Shown here: piece by piece, positions 14,826-26,157 of the stretch | Numbering within the stretch: position 1 is the first letter of the stretch | Layout of the letters: every line of letters begins with the position of its first letter | NCBI GenBank assembly: GCA_004213215.1 | Contig: SHAO01000005.1 | Span: 1-35,732 of the forward strand | Length of the DNA stretch: 35,732 nt | Source of the DNA: Candidatus Pelagibacterales bacterium | GTDB lineage: Bacteria > Pseudomonadota > Alphaproteobacteria > Pelagibacterales > Pelagibacteraceae | Reading direction: 5' to 3' | Position numbers and translations under genes: made by a program | Notes under the pieces: model-generated | What the model was told of the DNA's origin: nothing | The model's database searches: none | What the model saw: only the letters and a program-made list of their open reading frames with translations

Positions 14826-16232
14826 TTAAAAATGTATCGGTCTTTTATCAATAGCCAGCGCAGCTTCTTTCACTGCCTCACTGTGAGTAGGGTGGGCATG
14901 ACATGTTCTTGCTATATCTTCTGAACTTGCTCCAAACTCCATTGCAAGAGCCAATTCTGCAATCAGTGTTCCAGCTACGTCACTAATTATTGAAACCCCC
15001 AAAACTTTATCTGTTTTTTCGTCAGCAATTATTTTTACAAACCCCTCTGTTTTATTATTAACTTTTGCTCTTGAGTTTGCCAAAAATGGAAATTTTCCTA
15101 TTTTATATTTTATACCTTCTTTTTCCAATTGTTCTTCAGTTTTACCAACCGTAGCTACTTCTGGGGAAGTGTAAATAACTGCAGGTATTACATCGTAATT
15201 AACATGACCAGCTTGCCCAGCAATTATTTCCGCTGTTGCTATTCCTTCATCTTCTGCTTTATGTGCTAACATAGGGCCTTTGTTTATAATATCTCCGATA
15301 GCATAAATATTTTTAATTGATGTTTCAAATTTACTATTCACATCAATTTTATTCTTGCTATCTAATTTAATACCCAGCTCTGATATATTTTTACTGATAT
15401 TAGGTTTTCTTCCAACTGCAACTAAAACTTTATCAGTTTCTATTCTTTCTCTTTTAGCGGTTTTATTGTTTGTAAAATCAATTACTGCTTTATTTTTTAT
15501 AATATTAATTCCTGTTACTTTTGAGTTTAATTTAAAAGTAATTCCTTGTTTACCCAAAATCTTTAAAAATTCCCTTGAAATATCTTTATCCATTCCTGGA
15601 ATTATATGATCTAAAAATTCAATAACTGTTACTTTTGAGCCTAATCTTTTCCAAACACTTGAAAGTTCTAAACCAATATAACCACCTCCTATAACAATCA
15701 ATTCTTTTGGGACCTCTTGGAAAGATAATGCTCCTGTTGATGAAACAATTATTTTTTCATCTATATTTATTCCTGGCAAAGATGTGGGTTCAGAACCTGT
15801 GGCAATAACAATATTTTTAGTTTTATAACTAGTTTTTTTTTTTGAATTACTAGTAACTGTCACTATATCTTTAGCTGCAATAGATCCTTTACCCTTTAAG
15901 TGGATGACTTTATTTTTTTTAAAAAGAAATTCAATTCCCTTGGTAAGGTCTTGAACAGTCTTTTTTTTATTATCCATCATTTTAAGTAGGTTTAATTTAA
16001 TATTTTTAACCTCAATTCCTAAGCTATTAAATTCTATTTGAGCTTTATGATATAATTCAGATGAATTAAGTAAACTTTTTGAAGGTATGCAGCCTCTATT
16101 AAGGCATACACCTCCAAGGGTATTATCCATCTCTACACATGCAGTTTTTAGACCTAATTGAGCCGATCTTATAGCACAAACGTATCCACCAGGACCCGAT
16201 CCAATTACAATTACATCAAAATTATTTTCCAT
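14826..16232 (-). CDS. lpdA: Dihydrolipoamide dehydrogenase (E3)
   Basis: E3 reoxidises the dihydrolipoyl arm of 2-oxo-acid dehydrogenase complexes with FAD and NAD. The 468-residue protein shows the FAD site GSGPGGYVCA (11-20), the redox disulfide in GGVCLNRGCIPSK (Cys43 and Cys48), the NAD site GGGYIGLE, the second FAD motif IYAIGDI, and the C-terminal HPTHSE with His447 and Glu452 as the active-site pair. Only 2 bases separate it from sucB, so it is the dedicated E3 of the 2-oxoglutarate dehydrogenase complex, though it may also serve pyruvate dehydrogenase or glycine cleavage. The length is normal and no lipoyl domain is fused. Confidence 0.96.
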   Translation of the reverse strand: MENNFDVIVIGSGPGGYVCAIRSAQLGLKTACVEMDNTLGGVCLNRGCIPSKSLLNSSELYHKAQIEFNSLGIEVKNIKLNLLKMMDNKKKTVQDLTKGIEFLFKKNKVIHLKGKGSIAAKDIVTVTSNSKKKTSYKTKNIVIATGSEPTSLPGINIDEKIIVSSTGALSFQEVPKELIVIGGGYIGLELSSVWKRLGSKVTVIEFLDHIIPGMDKDISREFLKILGKQGITFKLNSKVTGINIIKNKAVIDFTNNKTAKRERIETDKVLVAVGRKPNISKNISELGIKLDSKNKIDVNSKFETSIKNIYAIGDIINKGPMLAHKAEDEGIATAEIIAGQAGHVNYDVIPAVIYTSPEVATVGKTEEQLEKEGIKYKIGKFPFLANSRAKVNNKTEGFVKIIADEKTDKVLGVSIISDVAGTLIAELALAMEFGASSEDIARTCHAHPTHSEAVKEAALAIDKRPIHF

Positions 16233-16234
16233 TA

Positions 16235-17611
16235 TTAAAGATCTAGAAATAATCTTCGTGGTTCCTCAAGACACTCTTTAATAGTTTTTAGAAAAGAGAC
16301 AGCTTCCTTACCATCAATTATTCTATGATCATAAGATAAAGCTAAGTACATAATTGGTCTTATAACAATATTATCTTCTTCTACTACTGGTCTCTTTATA
16401 ATATTATGCATACCTAAAATTCCAGTTTGAGGTGGGTTTAAAATTGGGGTAGAAAGCATTGAGCCATATATTCCACCATTACTAATAGTAAAAGTTCCTC
16501 CCTGAAGATCATTAATTGTAATTTTTCCCTGTTTAGCTTTTTCAGAAAGTAAAAAAATATTCCTTTCAATGTCTGCGAAAGATAACTCGTCAGCCTTTTT
16601 AAGAACAGGAACAACTAGTCCACGATCAGTTCCAATAGCTATAGATATATTATAATAATTTTTATAAATAATATGGTCATTTTCTATTTCTGCATTTACT
16701 GCAGGAAAATTTTTTAAAGCAACTACAGATGCTTTAACAAAAAATGACATGTATCCTAATTTTACAGAATATTTTTTCTGAAAATCTTCTTGATAATCTT
16801 GTCTCATTTGCATTATATTTTGCATATCTGCTTCATTAAAGGTTGTTAGCATAGCTGCATTGTCCTGGGCTTCTTTTAATCTTTTAGCAATTGTTACCCT
16901 TAATCTCGTCATTTTTACTCGTTCCTCGGGACCATGACTATTTTTTCTTTTTGATGACTGAGGTATGCTTCCCATTAGTTTAATTAGGTCACCTTTTGAA
17001 ACTCTTCCAGCTTTTCCTGTTCCTTCAATACCTGTTATATCAATTTTTTTTTCTTCAACAATTTTTCGAACTGCAGGAGATAAGTGTTGTCTTGTTTTAG
17101 GTGGTATATACTTTTCTTGCTCAACCTTTTCTATCTCTTCTGCTTGTTTAGCAGTTTCATCAACTAGAGTATCTAAAACTAAAGTTCCATTAGCGCTTTT
17201 ATCTTTTAATTCATCATCTAAAGCTAGAGGCTCATCATTACTTTCCCGCGTTATTTTTTTTCTTTCTTGTTTTTTTTCCCTTACAATATTTTTTTTCTTG
17301 ATAGCTTTAGATGGTGGTGTGTAGTCTGGTTGATCTACTTTATCTATTTGAGATATTTTAACAGAATCAGATTTTCCTAATTCTACAATACCTAGTAAAG
17401 AACCTACTTTTACTGTATCCCCTTCCTTAACTTTAATTGTTGATAAAGTTCCGTTTGAAGGAGATGGAACTTCTACATTTACCTTATCTGTTTCTAATTC
17501 TACTAATGGTTCGTCAGAATTAACTTGTTCTCCAATTTGTTTAAGCCACTTGGATACAGTAGCTTCTGTGATTGACTCTCCTAATGAAGGTACTAAAATT
17601 TGATTTGACAT
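16235..17611 (-). CDS. sucB: 2-oxoglutarate dehydrogenase E2, dihydrolipoyl succinyltransferase
   Basis: E2 forms the complex core and transfers the succinyl group to CoA. The 458-residue chain has one lipoyl domain (about 1-77, lipoylated Lys43 in ETDKVNVE), a charged linker, the E3/E1-binding domain (177-213, [14 protein letters not shown] to GDLIKLM), and the catalytic domain (about 229-458) ending SYDHRIIDG with His429 and Asp433. The long linker at 80-176 is rich in Lys and Glu and is larger than in E. coli SucB, which accounts for the extra length (458 against about 405). It sits 2 bases from sucA and from lpdA. Succinyl rather than acetyl specificity is inferred from its place between sucA and lpdA. 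Confidence 0.95.
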   Translation of the reverse strand: MSNQILVPSLGESITEATVSKWLKQIGEQVNSDEPLVELETDKVNVEVPSPSNGTLSTIKVKEGDTVKVGSLLGIVELGKSDSVKISQIDKVDQPDYTPPSKAIKKKNIVREKKQERKKITRESNDEPLALDDELKDKSANGTLVLDTLVDETAKQAEEIEKVEQEKYIPPKTRQHLSPAVRKIVEEKKIDITGIEGTGKAGRVSKGDLIKLMGSIPQSSKRKNSHGPEERVKMTRLRVTIAKRLKEAQDNAAMLTTFNEADMQNIMQMRQDYQEDFQKKYSVKLGYMSFFVKASVVALKNFPAVNAEIENDHIIYKNYYNISIAIGTDRGLVVPVLKKADELSFADIERNIFLLSEKAKQGKITINDLQGGTFTISNGGIYGSMLSTPILNPPQTGILGMHNIIKRPVVEEDNIVIRPIMYLALSYDHRIIDGKEAVSFLKTIKECLEEPRRLFLDL

Positions 17612-17613
17612 AC

Positions 17614-20520
17614 CTAGTTAAGTACCTTTTCTATTATTTCTTTTTGTTGCGCAAGGTGTTTTTTTAGATATCCTGTTGCCGGAGATGCGGCTGGCTGTCT
17701 GCCTATATAATTAACTTGCCTATTTTTCGCTTTTATATGATTTAAAGTCCAGTCAATATAATTTCTTGCACTATTCCATGCACCCATATTTTGAGGCTCT
17801 TCCTGACACCAGTAAAACTCAGCATTTTTGCTAAATCTTTTCAGGTTTTTTGCTAATGTTTTAACTGGAAATGGATATAATTGTTCTACACGTATGAAAA
17901 AAATACTATTATTTTTTACTTTTTCTCTAGCTTCTATTAAATCAAAATAAATTTTTCCTGAGCATAACACTACTTTCTTAATTTTATTATCTTTTTTAAG
18001 GTTAGTTAAACCATATTCTTTGAGCTCTGCATGATCTTGTAAAACTCTATGAAATGTATTTTTTTTAGTAAAGTCTTCTATATTGGAGGTGCATCTTTTA
18101 TTTCTTAGTAAAGATTTTGGTGTCATAATTATTAGAGGTTTTCTAAAATCTCTATGTATTTGTCTTCGTAACGCGTGAAAGTAATTGGCTGGAGTAGTGC
18201 AGTTCATTACCTGAATATTTTCTTTAGCACATAATTGTAAAAACCTCTCTACTCTTGCAGAGGAATGTTCTGGACCTTGTCCTTCATAACCGTGGGGAAG
18301 TAACATTACTAAGCCGCTCGCTCTAGCCCATTTCCTTTCTCCTGATGAAATAAATTGATCTATTATAACCTGTGCACCATTTGCAAAATCTCCAAATTGA
18401 GCCTCCCAAACTACTAATGTTGTTGGTTCGGAAAGGGCATACCCATGCTCAAAACCAAGCACGGCAAACTCTGAAAGCACACTATCAATTACCTCAAAAT
18501 TTTTTTGTTTTTTAGAAATATTATTTAATGGAGTATAGTATCTATTATCTTTTTGGTCTCGAAGTACTGAATGTCTTTGGCTAAATGTTCCTCTTCCAGA
18601 ATCCTGTCCAGAAAGTCTTACTGGGGTACCTTCATCCAATAAAGAAGCAAATGCCAATTGTTCAGCTGTTGCAAAATCGAATCCCTTTCCACTTTCAAAC
18701 ATTTTTATTTTATTTTCAAAAATTTTTCTTATAGTTGGATGTGCGTTAAAATCTTTAGGAATATAAGTAATACTTTTTCCAATTCTTTTAATTATATCTT
18801 TTGAAACACCAGTAATCCCTCTTTTGTCTTTACCCTTTTGTGGTTTAAATCTAGACCAAACTCCTTCAAACCATTCAATTTTTGGCTTATACTCTTTAGC
18901 AGTTTTTAACTGATCATCCAGAAGGTTTTTAAATTCTTTTTTATCTCTATTAAAATCTTCAGCAGTGATAGTTCCTTCTTTAATAAGTTTTTCTCCATAA
19001 ACATTAAGTGTTGTTGGGTGCTGTCTTATTTTTTTATACATCATTGGTTGTGTAAATGAGGGCTCGTCTCCTTCATTATGACCAAACCTTCTATAACAAA
19101 TCATGTCGATAACTACATCTCTATTAAACTTTTGTCTAAATTCTGTAGCTATCCTTGCACAATGAACTACAGCTTCGGGATCATCTGCATTTACGTGTAA
19201 AATAGGTGCATCAACCATTTTTGCTATATCAGATGGATAAGGCGATGATCTTGCAAATCTTGGATTTGTAGTAAAACCTATTTGATTATTTACAATTATA
19301 TGGATTGTACCACCTGTGCTGTGTCCCCTTACTCCAGACATAGCAAAACATTCAGCAACTACTCCTTGGCCAGCAAAAGCAGCATCACCATGAATTAAAA
19401 TTGGAACAACTTTATTTCTTTTAATATCATTGTGAAAAAATTGTTTGGCGCGTGTTTGTCCCAAAACAACGGGATTGACAGCTTCAAGATGAGAAGGGTT
19501 ATCTGTTAGACTAATATGTACTAAATTACCATCAAACTCTCTGTTTGAAGAGGCACCCAAATGATATTTTACATCTCCGGTCGACTCAACTATTGAAGAT
19601 CCGGACTCCCCGGAAAATTCATTAAATATTTTTTTGTAAGATTTTTGAAGTAGGTTTGCTAGAACGTTTAATCGACCTCTGTGTGGCATACCAATTTTTA
19701 CTTCTTTTACACCTAATTGACCACCACGTTTTATAATTTGTTCCAAAGCTGGGATTAACGCTTCGCCACCATCTATACCAAATCTTTTTGTACCAACAAA
19801 TTTAACAGCTAAAAATTTTTCAAATCCTTCTGCTTGAATTAGTTTGTTTAAAATAAATTTCTTACCAAGATCTGTAAAATTTAATTTATTTTCTTTTTTT
19901 TCCATTCTTTCTCTAAACCATTTTTTTTCAATCGGATCGGAGATATGCATATATTCAACTCCAATACTTGAACAATAAGTTTTTTTTAGAAATAAAAGCA
20001 GCTCGTTGATTGTTGCATATTTGAGATCTATATAATCACCTACATAAATCTTTTTATTATAATCTTCTTTTTTAAAACCATGATCTGCTGGGTGCAATTC
20101 ATGAAGATATTCTCTTTCCATCATTTCTAGCGGGTCAAGATTTGCAATAAGGTGTCCTCGGATCCTATAGGCTCTTATGAGAGCAATAGCTTTAACCGAT
20201 TGCTCTTTCTCTTTTTCATAATTTTTCTGTGAAGTTGAAATTTCTATATTATTAAAAGTTTCCTGTTTTGGAATTAAATCTTTTTCTATAACACTAGTTT
20301 TAGAAAAATTTTTTTTTTTAGGTGCCCAACTTGGACCTAATATTTCTTTATGTATAGTCTCTTGATCTTCATCAAGACCATCAAAAAACTCTCTCCAACT
20401 TTCAGGAACTTCTTTTGAATTTTTTAAATATTGTAAATAAAGCTCTTTAATAAAAGGACTATTATAGCCTTGTAAAAATGAGGTTTTTTCAAAAATTAAG
20501 TTATCTTTATTTGATGCCAT
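17614..20520 (-). CDS. sucA: 2-oxoglutarate dehydrogenase E1
   Basis: E1 decarboxylates 2-oxoglutarate with thiamine diphosphate and loads the lipoyl arm of SucB. The 968-residue chain has the short N-terminal SucA domain (about 13-50, [18 protein letters not shown], for core binding), the thiamine-binding module with [13 protein letters not shown] at 278-290 and GDAAF to NNQIGF at 378-415, the [13 protein letters not shown] loop, the pyrimidine-binding module (about 620-815, with [13 protein letters not shown]), and the C-terminal 2-oxoglutarate-type domain. Its length matches alphaproteobacterial SucA (about 970-1000). The residues expected for metal and thiamine binding are intact. Confidence 0.97.
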   Translation of the reverse strand: MASNKDNLIFEKTSFLQGYNSPFIKELYLQYLKNSKEVPESWREFFDGLDEDQETIHKEILGPSWAPKKKNFSKTSVIEKDLIPKQETFNNIEISTSQKNYEKEKEQSVKAIALIRAYRIRGHLIANLDPLEMMEREYLHELHPADHGFKKEDYNKKIYVGDYIDLKYATINELLLFLKKTYCSSIGVEYMHISDPIEKKWFRERMEKKENKLNFTDLGKKFILNKLIQAEGFEKFLAVKFVGTKRFGIDGGEALIPALEQIIKRGGQLGVKEVKIGMPHRGRLNVLANLLQKSYKKIFNEFSGESGSSIVESTGDVKYHLGASSNREFDGNLVHISLTDNPSHLEAVNPVVLGQTRAKQFFHNDIKRNKVVPILIHGDAAFAGQGVVAECFAMSGVRGHSTGGTIHIIVNNQIGFTTNPRFARSSPYPSDIAKMVDAPILHVNADDPEAVVHCARIATEFRQKFNRDVVIDMICYRRFGHNEGDEPSFTQPMMYKKIRQHPTTLNVYGEKLIKEGTITAEDFNRDKKEFKNLLDDQLKTAKEYKPKIEWFEGVWSRFKPQKGKDKRGITGVSKDIIKRIGKSITYIPKDFNAHPTIRKIFENKIKMFESGKGFDFATAEQLAFASLLDEGTPVRLSGQDSGRGTFSQRHSVLRDQKDNRYYTPLNNISKKQKNFEVIDSVLSEFAVLGFEHGYALSEPTTLVVWEAQFGDFANGAQVIIDQFISSGERKWARASGLVMLLPHGYEGQGPEHSSARVERFLQLCAKENIQVMNCTTPANYFHALRRQIHRDFRKPLIIMTPKSLLRNKRCTSNIEDFTKKNTFHRVLQDHAELKEYGLTNLKKDNKIKKVVLCSGKIYFDLIEAREKVKNNSIFFIRVEQLYPFPVKTLAKNLKRFSKNAEFYWCQEEPQNMGAWNSARNYIDWTLNHIKAKNRQVNYIGRQPAASPATGYLKKHLAQQKEIIEKVLN

Positions 20521-20563
20521 TAATAGTAAAAATAAATATTACCCTATTATAAAATTGATAAAA
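20521..20563 (-). promoter_or_regulatory. Spacer before sucA with possible internal promoter
   Basis: A 43-base gap within the suc operon is the largest between these genes. On the minus strand it holds a perfect TATAAT (complement of 20546-20551), about 25 bases before the sucA ATG, without an obvious -35 box. It could allow separate expression of sucAB-lpdA from sucCD. No terminator-like hairpin is visible. Confidence 0.3.
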
Positions 20564-21439
20564 CTATCTTGCAAGTTTCTCGTACAAAGTTTTTCCAATT
20601 TGCGCAGGTGACTCTGCCATTAAAACACCACATGATTTCATTTTTTCTATTTTATCCTCTGCCTTACCTTTGCCACCAGAAATAATTGCTCCAGCATGCC
20701 CCATTCTTCTACCCGGAGGAGCTGTTTTGCCCGCTATAAAGCCAACAATAGGTTTTTTAACTTTTGAAGATTTAATAAAATCAGCAGCTTCTTCTTCTGC
20801 AGATCCTCCAATTTCTCCTATCAATAATATAGATTGAGTTTCTTTATCTTTAAAAAATAAATCCAAAACATCAATGAAACTTGTTCCATTAACTGGATCA
20901 CCTCCAATACCTATGACTGTTGATTGACCTAATCCATTTTCACTCGTTTGTGCAACTGCCTCATAAGTTAAAGTTCCAGAACGTGAAACAATTCCACAAG
21001 AGCCTTTTTTATGAATATTCCCTGGCATAATTCCTATTTTACATTCATCAGGAGTAATAATTCCTGGACAATTTGGACCTATCAAACGAGATTTTGATTT
21101 AATGAGTTTATCTTTAACTTTAATCATATCTAAAATTGGAATACCCTCAGTAATACAAACTATTAAAGGAAGTTTATTTTCTATTGCTTCAATAATTGCA
21201 GAAGCAGCAAACCTTGCAGGAACATAAATCATTGTTGCGTTTGCTTTTGTTTTTTCTACTGCTTCTTGAACAGTATTAAAAACTGGTTTTCCTAAATGGA
21301 TTTGCCCTCCTTTCTTTGGAGTAACTCCTCCTACTAAATTAGTTCCGTAAGCAATAGCCTGCTTAGAGTGAAAAGTGCCATGTGAACCTGTAAAACCTTG
21401 ACAGATTACTTTTGTATTTTTATCAACTAAAATTGACAT
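20564..21439 (-). CDS. sucD: Succinyl-CoA synthetase, alpha subunit
   Basis: The alpha subunit binds CoA and carries the phosphohistidine used in making ATP or GTP from succinyl-CoA. The 291-residue protein shows the CoA-binding Rossmann start ([16 protein letters not shown] at 14-29), ITEGIP at 96-101, GPNCPGI at 121-127 and the active loop [13 protein letters not shown] with His248. The length is typical. One base separates it from sucC, giving a coupled sucCD pair ahead of the 2-oxoglutarate dehydrogenase genes, the usual alphaproteobacterial order. Confidence 0.97.
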   Translation of the reverse strand: MSILVDKNTKVICQGFTGSHGTFHSKQAIAYGTNLVGGVTPKKGGQIHLGKPVFNTVQEAVEKTKANATMIYVPARFAASAIIEAIENKLPLIVCITEGIPILDMIKVKDKLIKSKSRLIGPNCPGIITPDECKIGIMPGNIHKKGSCGIVSRSGTLTYEAVAQTSENGLGQSTVIGIGGDPVNGTSFIDVLDLFFKDKETQSILLIGEIGGSAEEEAADFIKSSKVKKPIVGFIAGKTAPPGRRMGHAGAIISGGKGKAEDKIEKMKSCGVLMAESPAQIGKTLYEKLAR

Positions 21440-21440
21440 T

Positions 21441-22601
21441 TTATTTTGTTACATCCACAATTTTTTTTGCTGCATCTGCTAAATTATTTGCAGTTATGAT
21501 TTTTAAATTAGATTCTTTTAGAATTTCTTTGCCCATTTTAACATTAGTTCCTGCCAATCTGACCACCAATGGAACTTTCAAATGTGTTTTTTTGGCAGCA
21601 TCCACTACTCCCTTAGCAAGAACATCACATCTCATAATTCCTCCAAAAATATTAATTAAAATTCCTTTAACATTTTTATCTGAAAGTATAATTTTGAATG
21701 CAGCAGAAACTTTTTCTTTTGAAGCTCCTCCTCCAACGTCAAGAAAATTAGCTGGTTCTGCTCCATATAACTTAATTATATCCAAAGTTGCCATTGCTAA
21801 TCCTGCGCCATTTACCATACATCCAATTGTTCCATCTAATTTTATATAAGCCAAATCATGTTTTTTTGCTTCTGTTTCTATTGGATCTTCTTCGTTTGAA
21901 TCTTTTAAAGATAAAATATCTGCCTGACGATATAGTGCATTATCATCAAAATTAATTTTTGCATCAAGACAAAGTAAATTTTCATCTTTTGTTGAAATGA
22001 GTGGATTAATTTCAATTAGACTTGCATCTTTTTCAATTAAAACTTTATAAATTGACTGCACAAGATGTGAGGCTTGTTTTTGTAATTTTTTTGATAGAGA
22101 GAATGGTTTAATTATTTTTTTTATATCATTTTCACTCACTGACTTTGATAAATTCAATTTTACTGTAATAATTTTTTCAGGATTATTTTTTGCAATCTTT
22201 TCGATATCCATCCCACCTTCTGCACTTGAAATAAAAGCAATTTTAGAACTTGATCTATCAACCAAACATGACAAGTAAAATTCCTTAGCAATATCACATG
22301 TTTCCTCAATATATAATTTACTAACTTTTTTTCCAGCAGGTCCAGTTTGATGGGTAACCAAAATTTTTCCAAACATTTCCTTAGCTTCTTTAAGTACCTC
22401 ACTTATATTATTAGCTATTTTTATTCCACCAGCTTTACCTCTGCCACCTGCATGGATTTGGGCTTTAACTACAAACTTTGAGCTGTTTAGTTTTTTTATT
22501 TTTTTTTCAAGATCATCAATATTAAGCAAAACCTCTCCGTTAGGAACTTGTGCTCCATATTTTTTTAATATTTCTTTAGCTTGATACTCGTGAATATTCA
22601 T
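21441..22601 (-). CDS. sucC: Succinyl-CoA synthetase, beta subunit
   Basis: The beta subunit holds the nucleotide and succinate sites. The 386-residue protein starts [16 protein letters not shown], the standard ATP-grasp opening, with [14 protein letters not shown] at 46-59, EINPL at 197-201 (metal ligands), [12 protein letters not shown] at 263-274 and [10 protein letters not shown] at 317-326. The length is normal (E. coli 388). It is the first gene of the suc block. In many alphaproteobacteria mdh precedes it directly; here a glycan gene block intervenes, with only 17 bases between sucC and the downstream end of the GT-C-like gene that precedes it on the same strand. Confidence 0.97.
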   Translation of the reverse strand: MNIHEYQAKEILKKYGAQVPNGEVLLNIDDLEKKIKKLNSSKFVVKAQIHAGGRGKAGGIKIANNISEVLKEAKEMFGKILVTHQTGPAGKKVSKLYIEETCDIAKEFYLSCLVDRSSSKIAFISSAEGGMDIEKIAKNNPEKIITVKLNLSKSVSENDIKKIIKPFSLSKKLQKQASHLVQSIYKVLIEKDASLIEINPLISTKDENLLCLDAKINFDDNALYRQADILSLKDSNEEDPIETEAKKHDLAYIKLDGTIGCMVNGAGLAMATLDIIKLYGAEPANFLDVGGGASKEKVSAAFKIILSDKNVKGILINIFGGIMRCDVLAKGVVDAAKKTHLKVPLVVRLAGTNVKMGKEILKESNLKIITANNLADAAKKIVDVTK

Positions 22602-22618
22602 TAGATTTTAAATTTATT

Positions 22619-24190
22619 TTAACATTTATTTATTTCATATTTTTTAAATTGTTTAGTAAAAATTTGCTCTATAATGCAGTTTTTATCTAAATAATCATAT
22701 ACATATCTATTTGATACTTCTGAACCAAGGCTTATTATATAAATTACCTTTATCTCATTATCTTTTACTTTTTTATTAAGATACTTTTTATAACTTAGAT
22801 AATATTTATTTCCTTTAACAGGAAAACTCACGCCATTAAGAGTATATGTTTTACTGGGTGAATTTAGTTTTTCATTCATGATTGTTGAAAAGAAAAGATA
22901 ATTTGTCATAACCATTTTATTTCTTTTATCTTGTTTTAATATTTTTAAAGTATTATTTAAAAAATCTATTTCATTTTTTGGATTATTTCGATGATGTGGG
23001 GTTATCCACTTAAGACCTTCAAGTCTTTTGTCAATTAAATATGCCTCTTCTGATAAATTAAGGTTAACATTTATAAGTTCATGAAATTTTCTATTTTCAT
23101 TAAATCTCAGATGATATTTAATTGTTATAAAAAAAGTTAAAGCTAAAATAATTAAAAATATAATTTTCTTAGATTTAACAAAACTATTTAAATAAATTTT
23201 TAAAAAGGCAAAAAGTAATGGACATAGAAAATAAATAAAAATTTGATTTTTTGTCAATATTTGATGAAAAATAAGTCCAACTGTGTAAAATAAAATAATT
23301 AAAAAAATATAAAATTTTTTTTCTTTTAAATAATTTTTATTGTTAAATATATTACTTATATTTAAATATATTAATGGTATTAGAGCAAGAAATATAAACT
23401 TATAATGGGTTACGAAACTTCCAAATGAAAAATTTAAATTATTTAATCTTTTATCAGCGATTGATTGCGGGTGCATTATATATTGTGTAAAAAATGCATT
23501 TAAACTTATTCCGTGTGCTGCCCCAATAAAAAAAACTATTATAAAAAAAACTACTGACCCTAAAAGAGAATATTTTATGGGGTTATATTCTTTTTTTATT
23601 ATTGAATAAAAAATTGTAATTATTGCTATGGGTAAAATTATATAAGAGCCTGGCACTTGTTTTGAAAAAAAAGATAATCCAAAAAATATAGGCATAAAGA
23701 TCCAGTAAAAATCTTTTTTATTATTTAGAGCTAAAATAAAACAATAAATGCCTAATAACGCAAAAAAGGCTGCATGATGATCAACAAAAGGTGTACCACT
23801 CGGTGGGTACGCTAAAATTCCAAAAAATAATGAATACAAAAAGGAATAAATTTTTTTAAACTGAAAACTTCTTAAAACACCGTAAGTTGCTAATGTTATA
23901 ATTCCATTAAATAGAGAAGAATGAATAACATGGGTTTTCCAACTAACTCCTAGTAAATAAAAAAATAGAGCTTCTAAATAATCAACAGCTATACCAGAAA
24001 CAATCCAAAAATCCTTTATGGGATATTCTCCATTTAATATTCTAAATCCCGAGTCAAAATGAAGGAAAGTATCTATTGGAAATGCACCAAGATTTGCGTA
24101 ATTTTTATTTATAAGAAATGAAACTAAAAAAATTATAAATAATAAAAACTTATCGTTTGTTATAAAATTATTTATCTTTTTTAAGAACAT
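22619..24190 (-). CDS. GT-C-like integral membrane protein, probable glycosyltransferase
   Basis: The 523-residue protein has roughly ten or more hydrophobic helices across residues 13-360 and a soluble C-terminal part (about 365-523). The first outer loop reads HFDSGFRILNGEYPIKDF at 44-61, with acidic residues at the place where GT-C enzymes keep their metal/donor-binding acid, followed later by PFVDHHAAFF near 132. This layout fits lipid-linked sugar transferases or O-antigen-type membrane glycosyltransferases. I do not recognise a specific family member and assign no substrate. Base composition is clearly more AT-rich than the flanking suc genes. It lies on the sucC strand, 17 bases upstream, and diverges from a second GT-C-like gene. 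Confidence 0.6.
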   Translation of the reverse strand: MFLKKINNFITNDKFLLFIIFLVSFLINKNYANLGAFPIDTFLHFDSGFRILNGEYPIKDFWIVSGIAVDYLEALFFYLLGVSWKTHVIHSSLFNGIITLATYGVLRSFQFKKIYSFLYSLFFGILAYPPSGTPFVDHHAAFFALLGIYCFILALNNKKDFYWIFMPIFFGLSFFSKQVPGSYIILPIAIITIFYSIIKKEYNPIKYSLLGSVVFFIIVFFIGAAHGISLNAFFTQYIMHPQSIADKRLNNLNFSFGSFVTHYKFIFLALIPLIYLNISNIFNNKNYLKEKKFYIFLIILFYTVGLIFHQILTKNQIFIYFLCPLLFAFLKIYLNSFVKSKKIIFLIILALTFFITIKYHLRFNENRKFHELINVNLNLSEEAYLIDKRLEGLKWITPHHRNNPKNEIDFLNNTLKILKQDKRNKMVMTNYLFFSTIMNEKLNSPSKTYTLNGVSFPVKGNKYYLSYKKYLNKKVKDNEIKVIYIISLGSEVSNRYVYDYLDKNCIIEQIFTKQFKKYEINKC

Positions 24191-24220
24191 AAATTAGATT
24201 ATAACATTTTTGAAACTTTC
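24191..24220. promoter_or_regulatory. Divergent promoter region between two GT-C-like genes
   Basis: Only 30 bases separate two divergent start codons. On the minus strand a perfect TATAAT (complement of 24198-24203) lies about 7 bases before the ATG of the 22619-24190 gene, suggesting a nearly leaderless transcript. No -35 box or palindrome was seen. Confidence 0.35.
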
Positions 24221-25873
24221 ATGACTGAAAAAAATAAAAAAATATCAAAAAACATTACCTATTTTTTATTTTTTATCTTTTTTTTAGTAGGATTATTTAC
24301 ATTTAAAGACTACGGAATGTGGACGGACGAAGAATTCCAAAGATTCTCTGGATTCTATTGGTTGAATTATGTTTTAAGTTTTACATCTTTCGGTGAATTT
24401 AAAAATTTACTAACACTTAAGCTGAATCAAATTGGAGATTTTACACTTCCTTCCCCAGAATATCATCCCTACTATGGCGTTATTTTTGATTTACCTGCGG
24501 CTTTTTTAGAATTAATTTTTAAAGTAGACGATCCAAAAAATTACTTTTATCTAAGGCATATCTTAAATTTTATATTATTTTTTATTGGCTCAATATTTTT
24601 TTACAAATTATTACTTAATAGATTTTCAAATTATAGTGTATCTCTAATTGGAACTTTGTTTTTTGTCTTGTCACCAAGAATTTATGGTAGCAGTTTTTTT
24701 AACAATAAAGATGTTGTTTTTTTATCTCTTATTTCAATTGCATTATATTACGCCTTTAAAGCTATAGACAAACCTAGCTATAAAAATTTATTAGTTTTCT
24801 CAATGTTTGCTGCATTAAGCACAGCTCATAGAATTCTCGGTGTATTACTTCCTTTATCATTTTTAACTTTTATTTTTTTATCTGCCTTATCAAATAATAA
24901 AAAGTCAAATCATTTACTTAGTATAGTTTTCTTTTGTATTTCTTATTATATATTTTTAATTTTATTTTGGCCTGCTCTCTGGAGTGGTCCAATCGAAAAT
25001 TTAATTTTAGCTTTCAGATGGTTTTCACAACAAATTTTAGAAGTCAAAATGTTATTTGCGGGAGAATATATTTATACAAATTTTTTACCTTATAATTATA
25101 TTTTTACGTGGATTTTTATAACTACTCCAGTACTTTATATAATACTATTTGTAATTGGTTATGTTCTAATTTTTAAAAGATTTTTTTTAAAGTTTTTAAA
25201 TATTAAAGATAATACTTCTCATCATGATTTGTGGAGAGGTGCTAATGAAAAAAAAGACCTGTTTATTTTTTTTAATATTACTATCGTTGTTTCTTATTTT
25301 ATTTTATCAGATGTAATTCTTTATAATGGATGGAGGCATATATATTTTATTAATATTTTTTTAATTTACATAGCAACTTATGCTTTCTATCGAATAGATA
25401 TTTATATGCATTTAAAAAATAAAAATAATTTTCATTATTATATTTCAGTATTATTCTTAATTACAATAACTTACAAAATGATAGTTTATCATCCGTTTCA
25501 AAATATTTATTTTAATAATTATTTTAATAAAATTTCTCATCATAATTATGAGATCGATTACGATGGACTTTCTGGCAAAAAATTCTTAAGAGAAATTTTA
25601 GCTTTAGAAAAAAATAAAAATATAATAAATATTGGTGTAGCCTCTTGGTACCCGCTACAACGAAGTATAAAACTGTTAGATAAAAAAGATAGAAAAAAGA
25701 TCAATATAGTTGGTCAAGAATTTCAAAAAGCTGATTTTATATACTCAAATTTTACATCTGAGGTTGATAAAAATATAAATGACAAGTATAAAATACCTTC
25801 TAACTTTACTACAATAGACAAGTTTATCTTGGATAATATAAGAGTGTATGAGGTGTTTAAAAAAAATAAATAA
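24221..25873 (+). CDS. GT39/ArnT-like membrane glycosyltransferase (GT-C fold)
   Basis: The 550-residue protein has a membrane helix at about 12-28 and then WTDEEFQRFSG at 34-44, an acidic pair in the first outer loop as in protein mannosyltransferase/ArnT-type enzymes that use polyprenyl-phosphate sugars. Further family-like spots are FFNNKDVVFLSLI near 165, a basic AHRILG near 202, FWPALWSGP near 250 and NGWRHIYF near 370. At least ten hydrophobic helices are evident, with a short soluble tail. The next genes encode a DPM1/GtrB-like glycosyltransferase and a methyltransferase, consistent with assembly of a surface glycan or a lipid modification. Acceptor and sugar are unknown. Confidence 0.68.
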   Translation: MTEKNKKISKNITYFLFFIFFLVGLFTFKDYGMWTDEEFQRFSGFYWLNYVLSFTSFGEFKNLLTLKLNQIGDFTLPSPEYHPYYGVIFDLPAAFLELIFKVDDPKNYFYLRHILNFILFFIGSIFFYKLLLNRFSNYSVSLIGTLFFVLSPRIYGSSFFNNKDVVFLSLISIALYYAFKAIDKPSYKNLLVFSMFAALSTAHRILGVLLPLSFLTFIFLSALSNNKKSNHLLSIVFFCISYYIFLILFWPALWSGPIENLILAFRWFSQQILEVKMLFAGEYIYTNFLPYNYIFTWIFITTPVLYIILFVIGYVLIFKRFFLKFLNIKDNTSHHDLWRGANEKKDLFIFFNITIVVSYFILSDVILYNGWRHIYFINIFLIYIATYAFYRIDIYMHLKNKNNFHYYISVLFLITITYKMIVYHPFQNIYFNNYFNKISHHNYEIDYDGLSGKKFLREILALEKNKNIINIGVASWYPLQRSIKLLDKKDRKKINIVGQEFQKADFIYSNFTSEVDKNINDKYKIPSNFTTIDKFILDNIRVYEVFKKNK

Positions 25874-25878
25874 AAAAA

Positions 25879-26136
25879 ATGAAAACCTTTGTTTATAAAA
25901 CACTATTTATTTTTGTATGTATTTTTATATTATTTCACATCACCATTGGTGCAAAGATTAAGCAGCTGAACAATGAATTAGCAAAATTAAAATCAAAGGA
26001 AAACATTGAAATTATAAAAGATAAGCTAAGAAATGAAATAAAAAATGCTGTTAGTCAAGAAAATTATCTAAGTCCAGATGATGCAAAACTAATAAATGAA
26101 TTTTTAAATAAATTAAAAAAAGAGTTATCAAATTAA
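25879..26136 (+). CDS. Small membrane-anchored coiled-coil protein of unknown function
   Basis: The 85-residue product has one hydrophobic helix at about 7-23 followed by a charged helical region (26-60) whose Leu/Ile spacing suggests a coiled coil (KIKQLNNELAKLKS), then a second helix near 65-84. It starts 5 bases after the stop of the GT-C gene and 21 bases before the glycosyltransferase gene, so it is almost certainly part of their operon. I do not recognise the family. A single-pass anchor with a periplasmic or cytoplasmic coiled coil could act as an assembly partner for the membrane enzymes; that is a guess from position only. Confidence 0.65.
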   Translation: MKTFVYKTLFIFVCIFILFHITIGAKIKQLNNELAKLKSKENIEIIKDKLRNEIKNAVSQENYLSPDDAKLINEFLNKLKKELSN

Positions 26137-26157
26137 AAATTATCACTCTAACTTTGC

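Noticed and set aside
16965-17324. Open frame of 119 codons opposite sucB
   Set aside because: It is a mirror of the Lys/Glu-rich linker of SucB, which yields Ser/Phe/Leu-rich antisense frames by composition.
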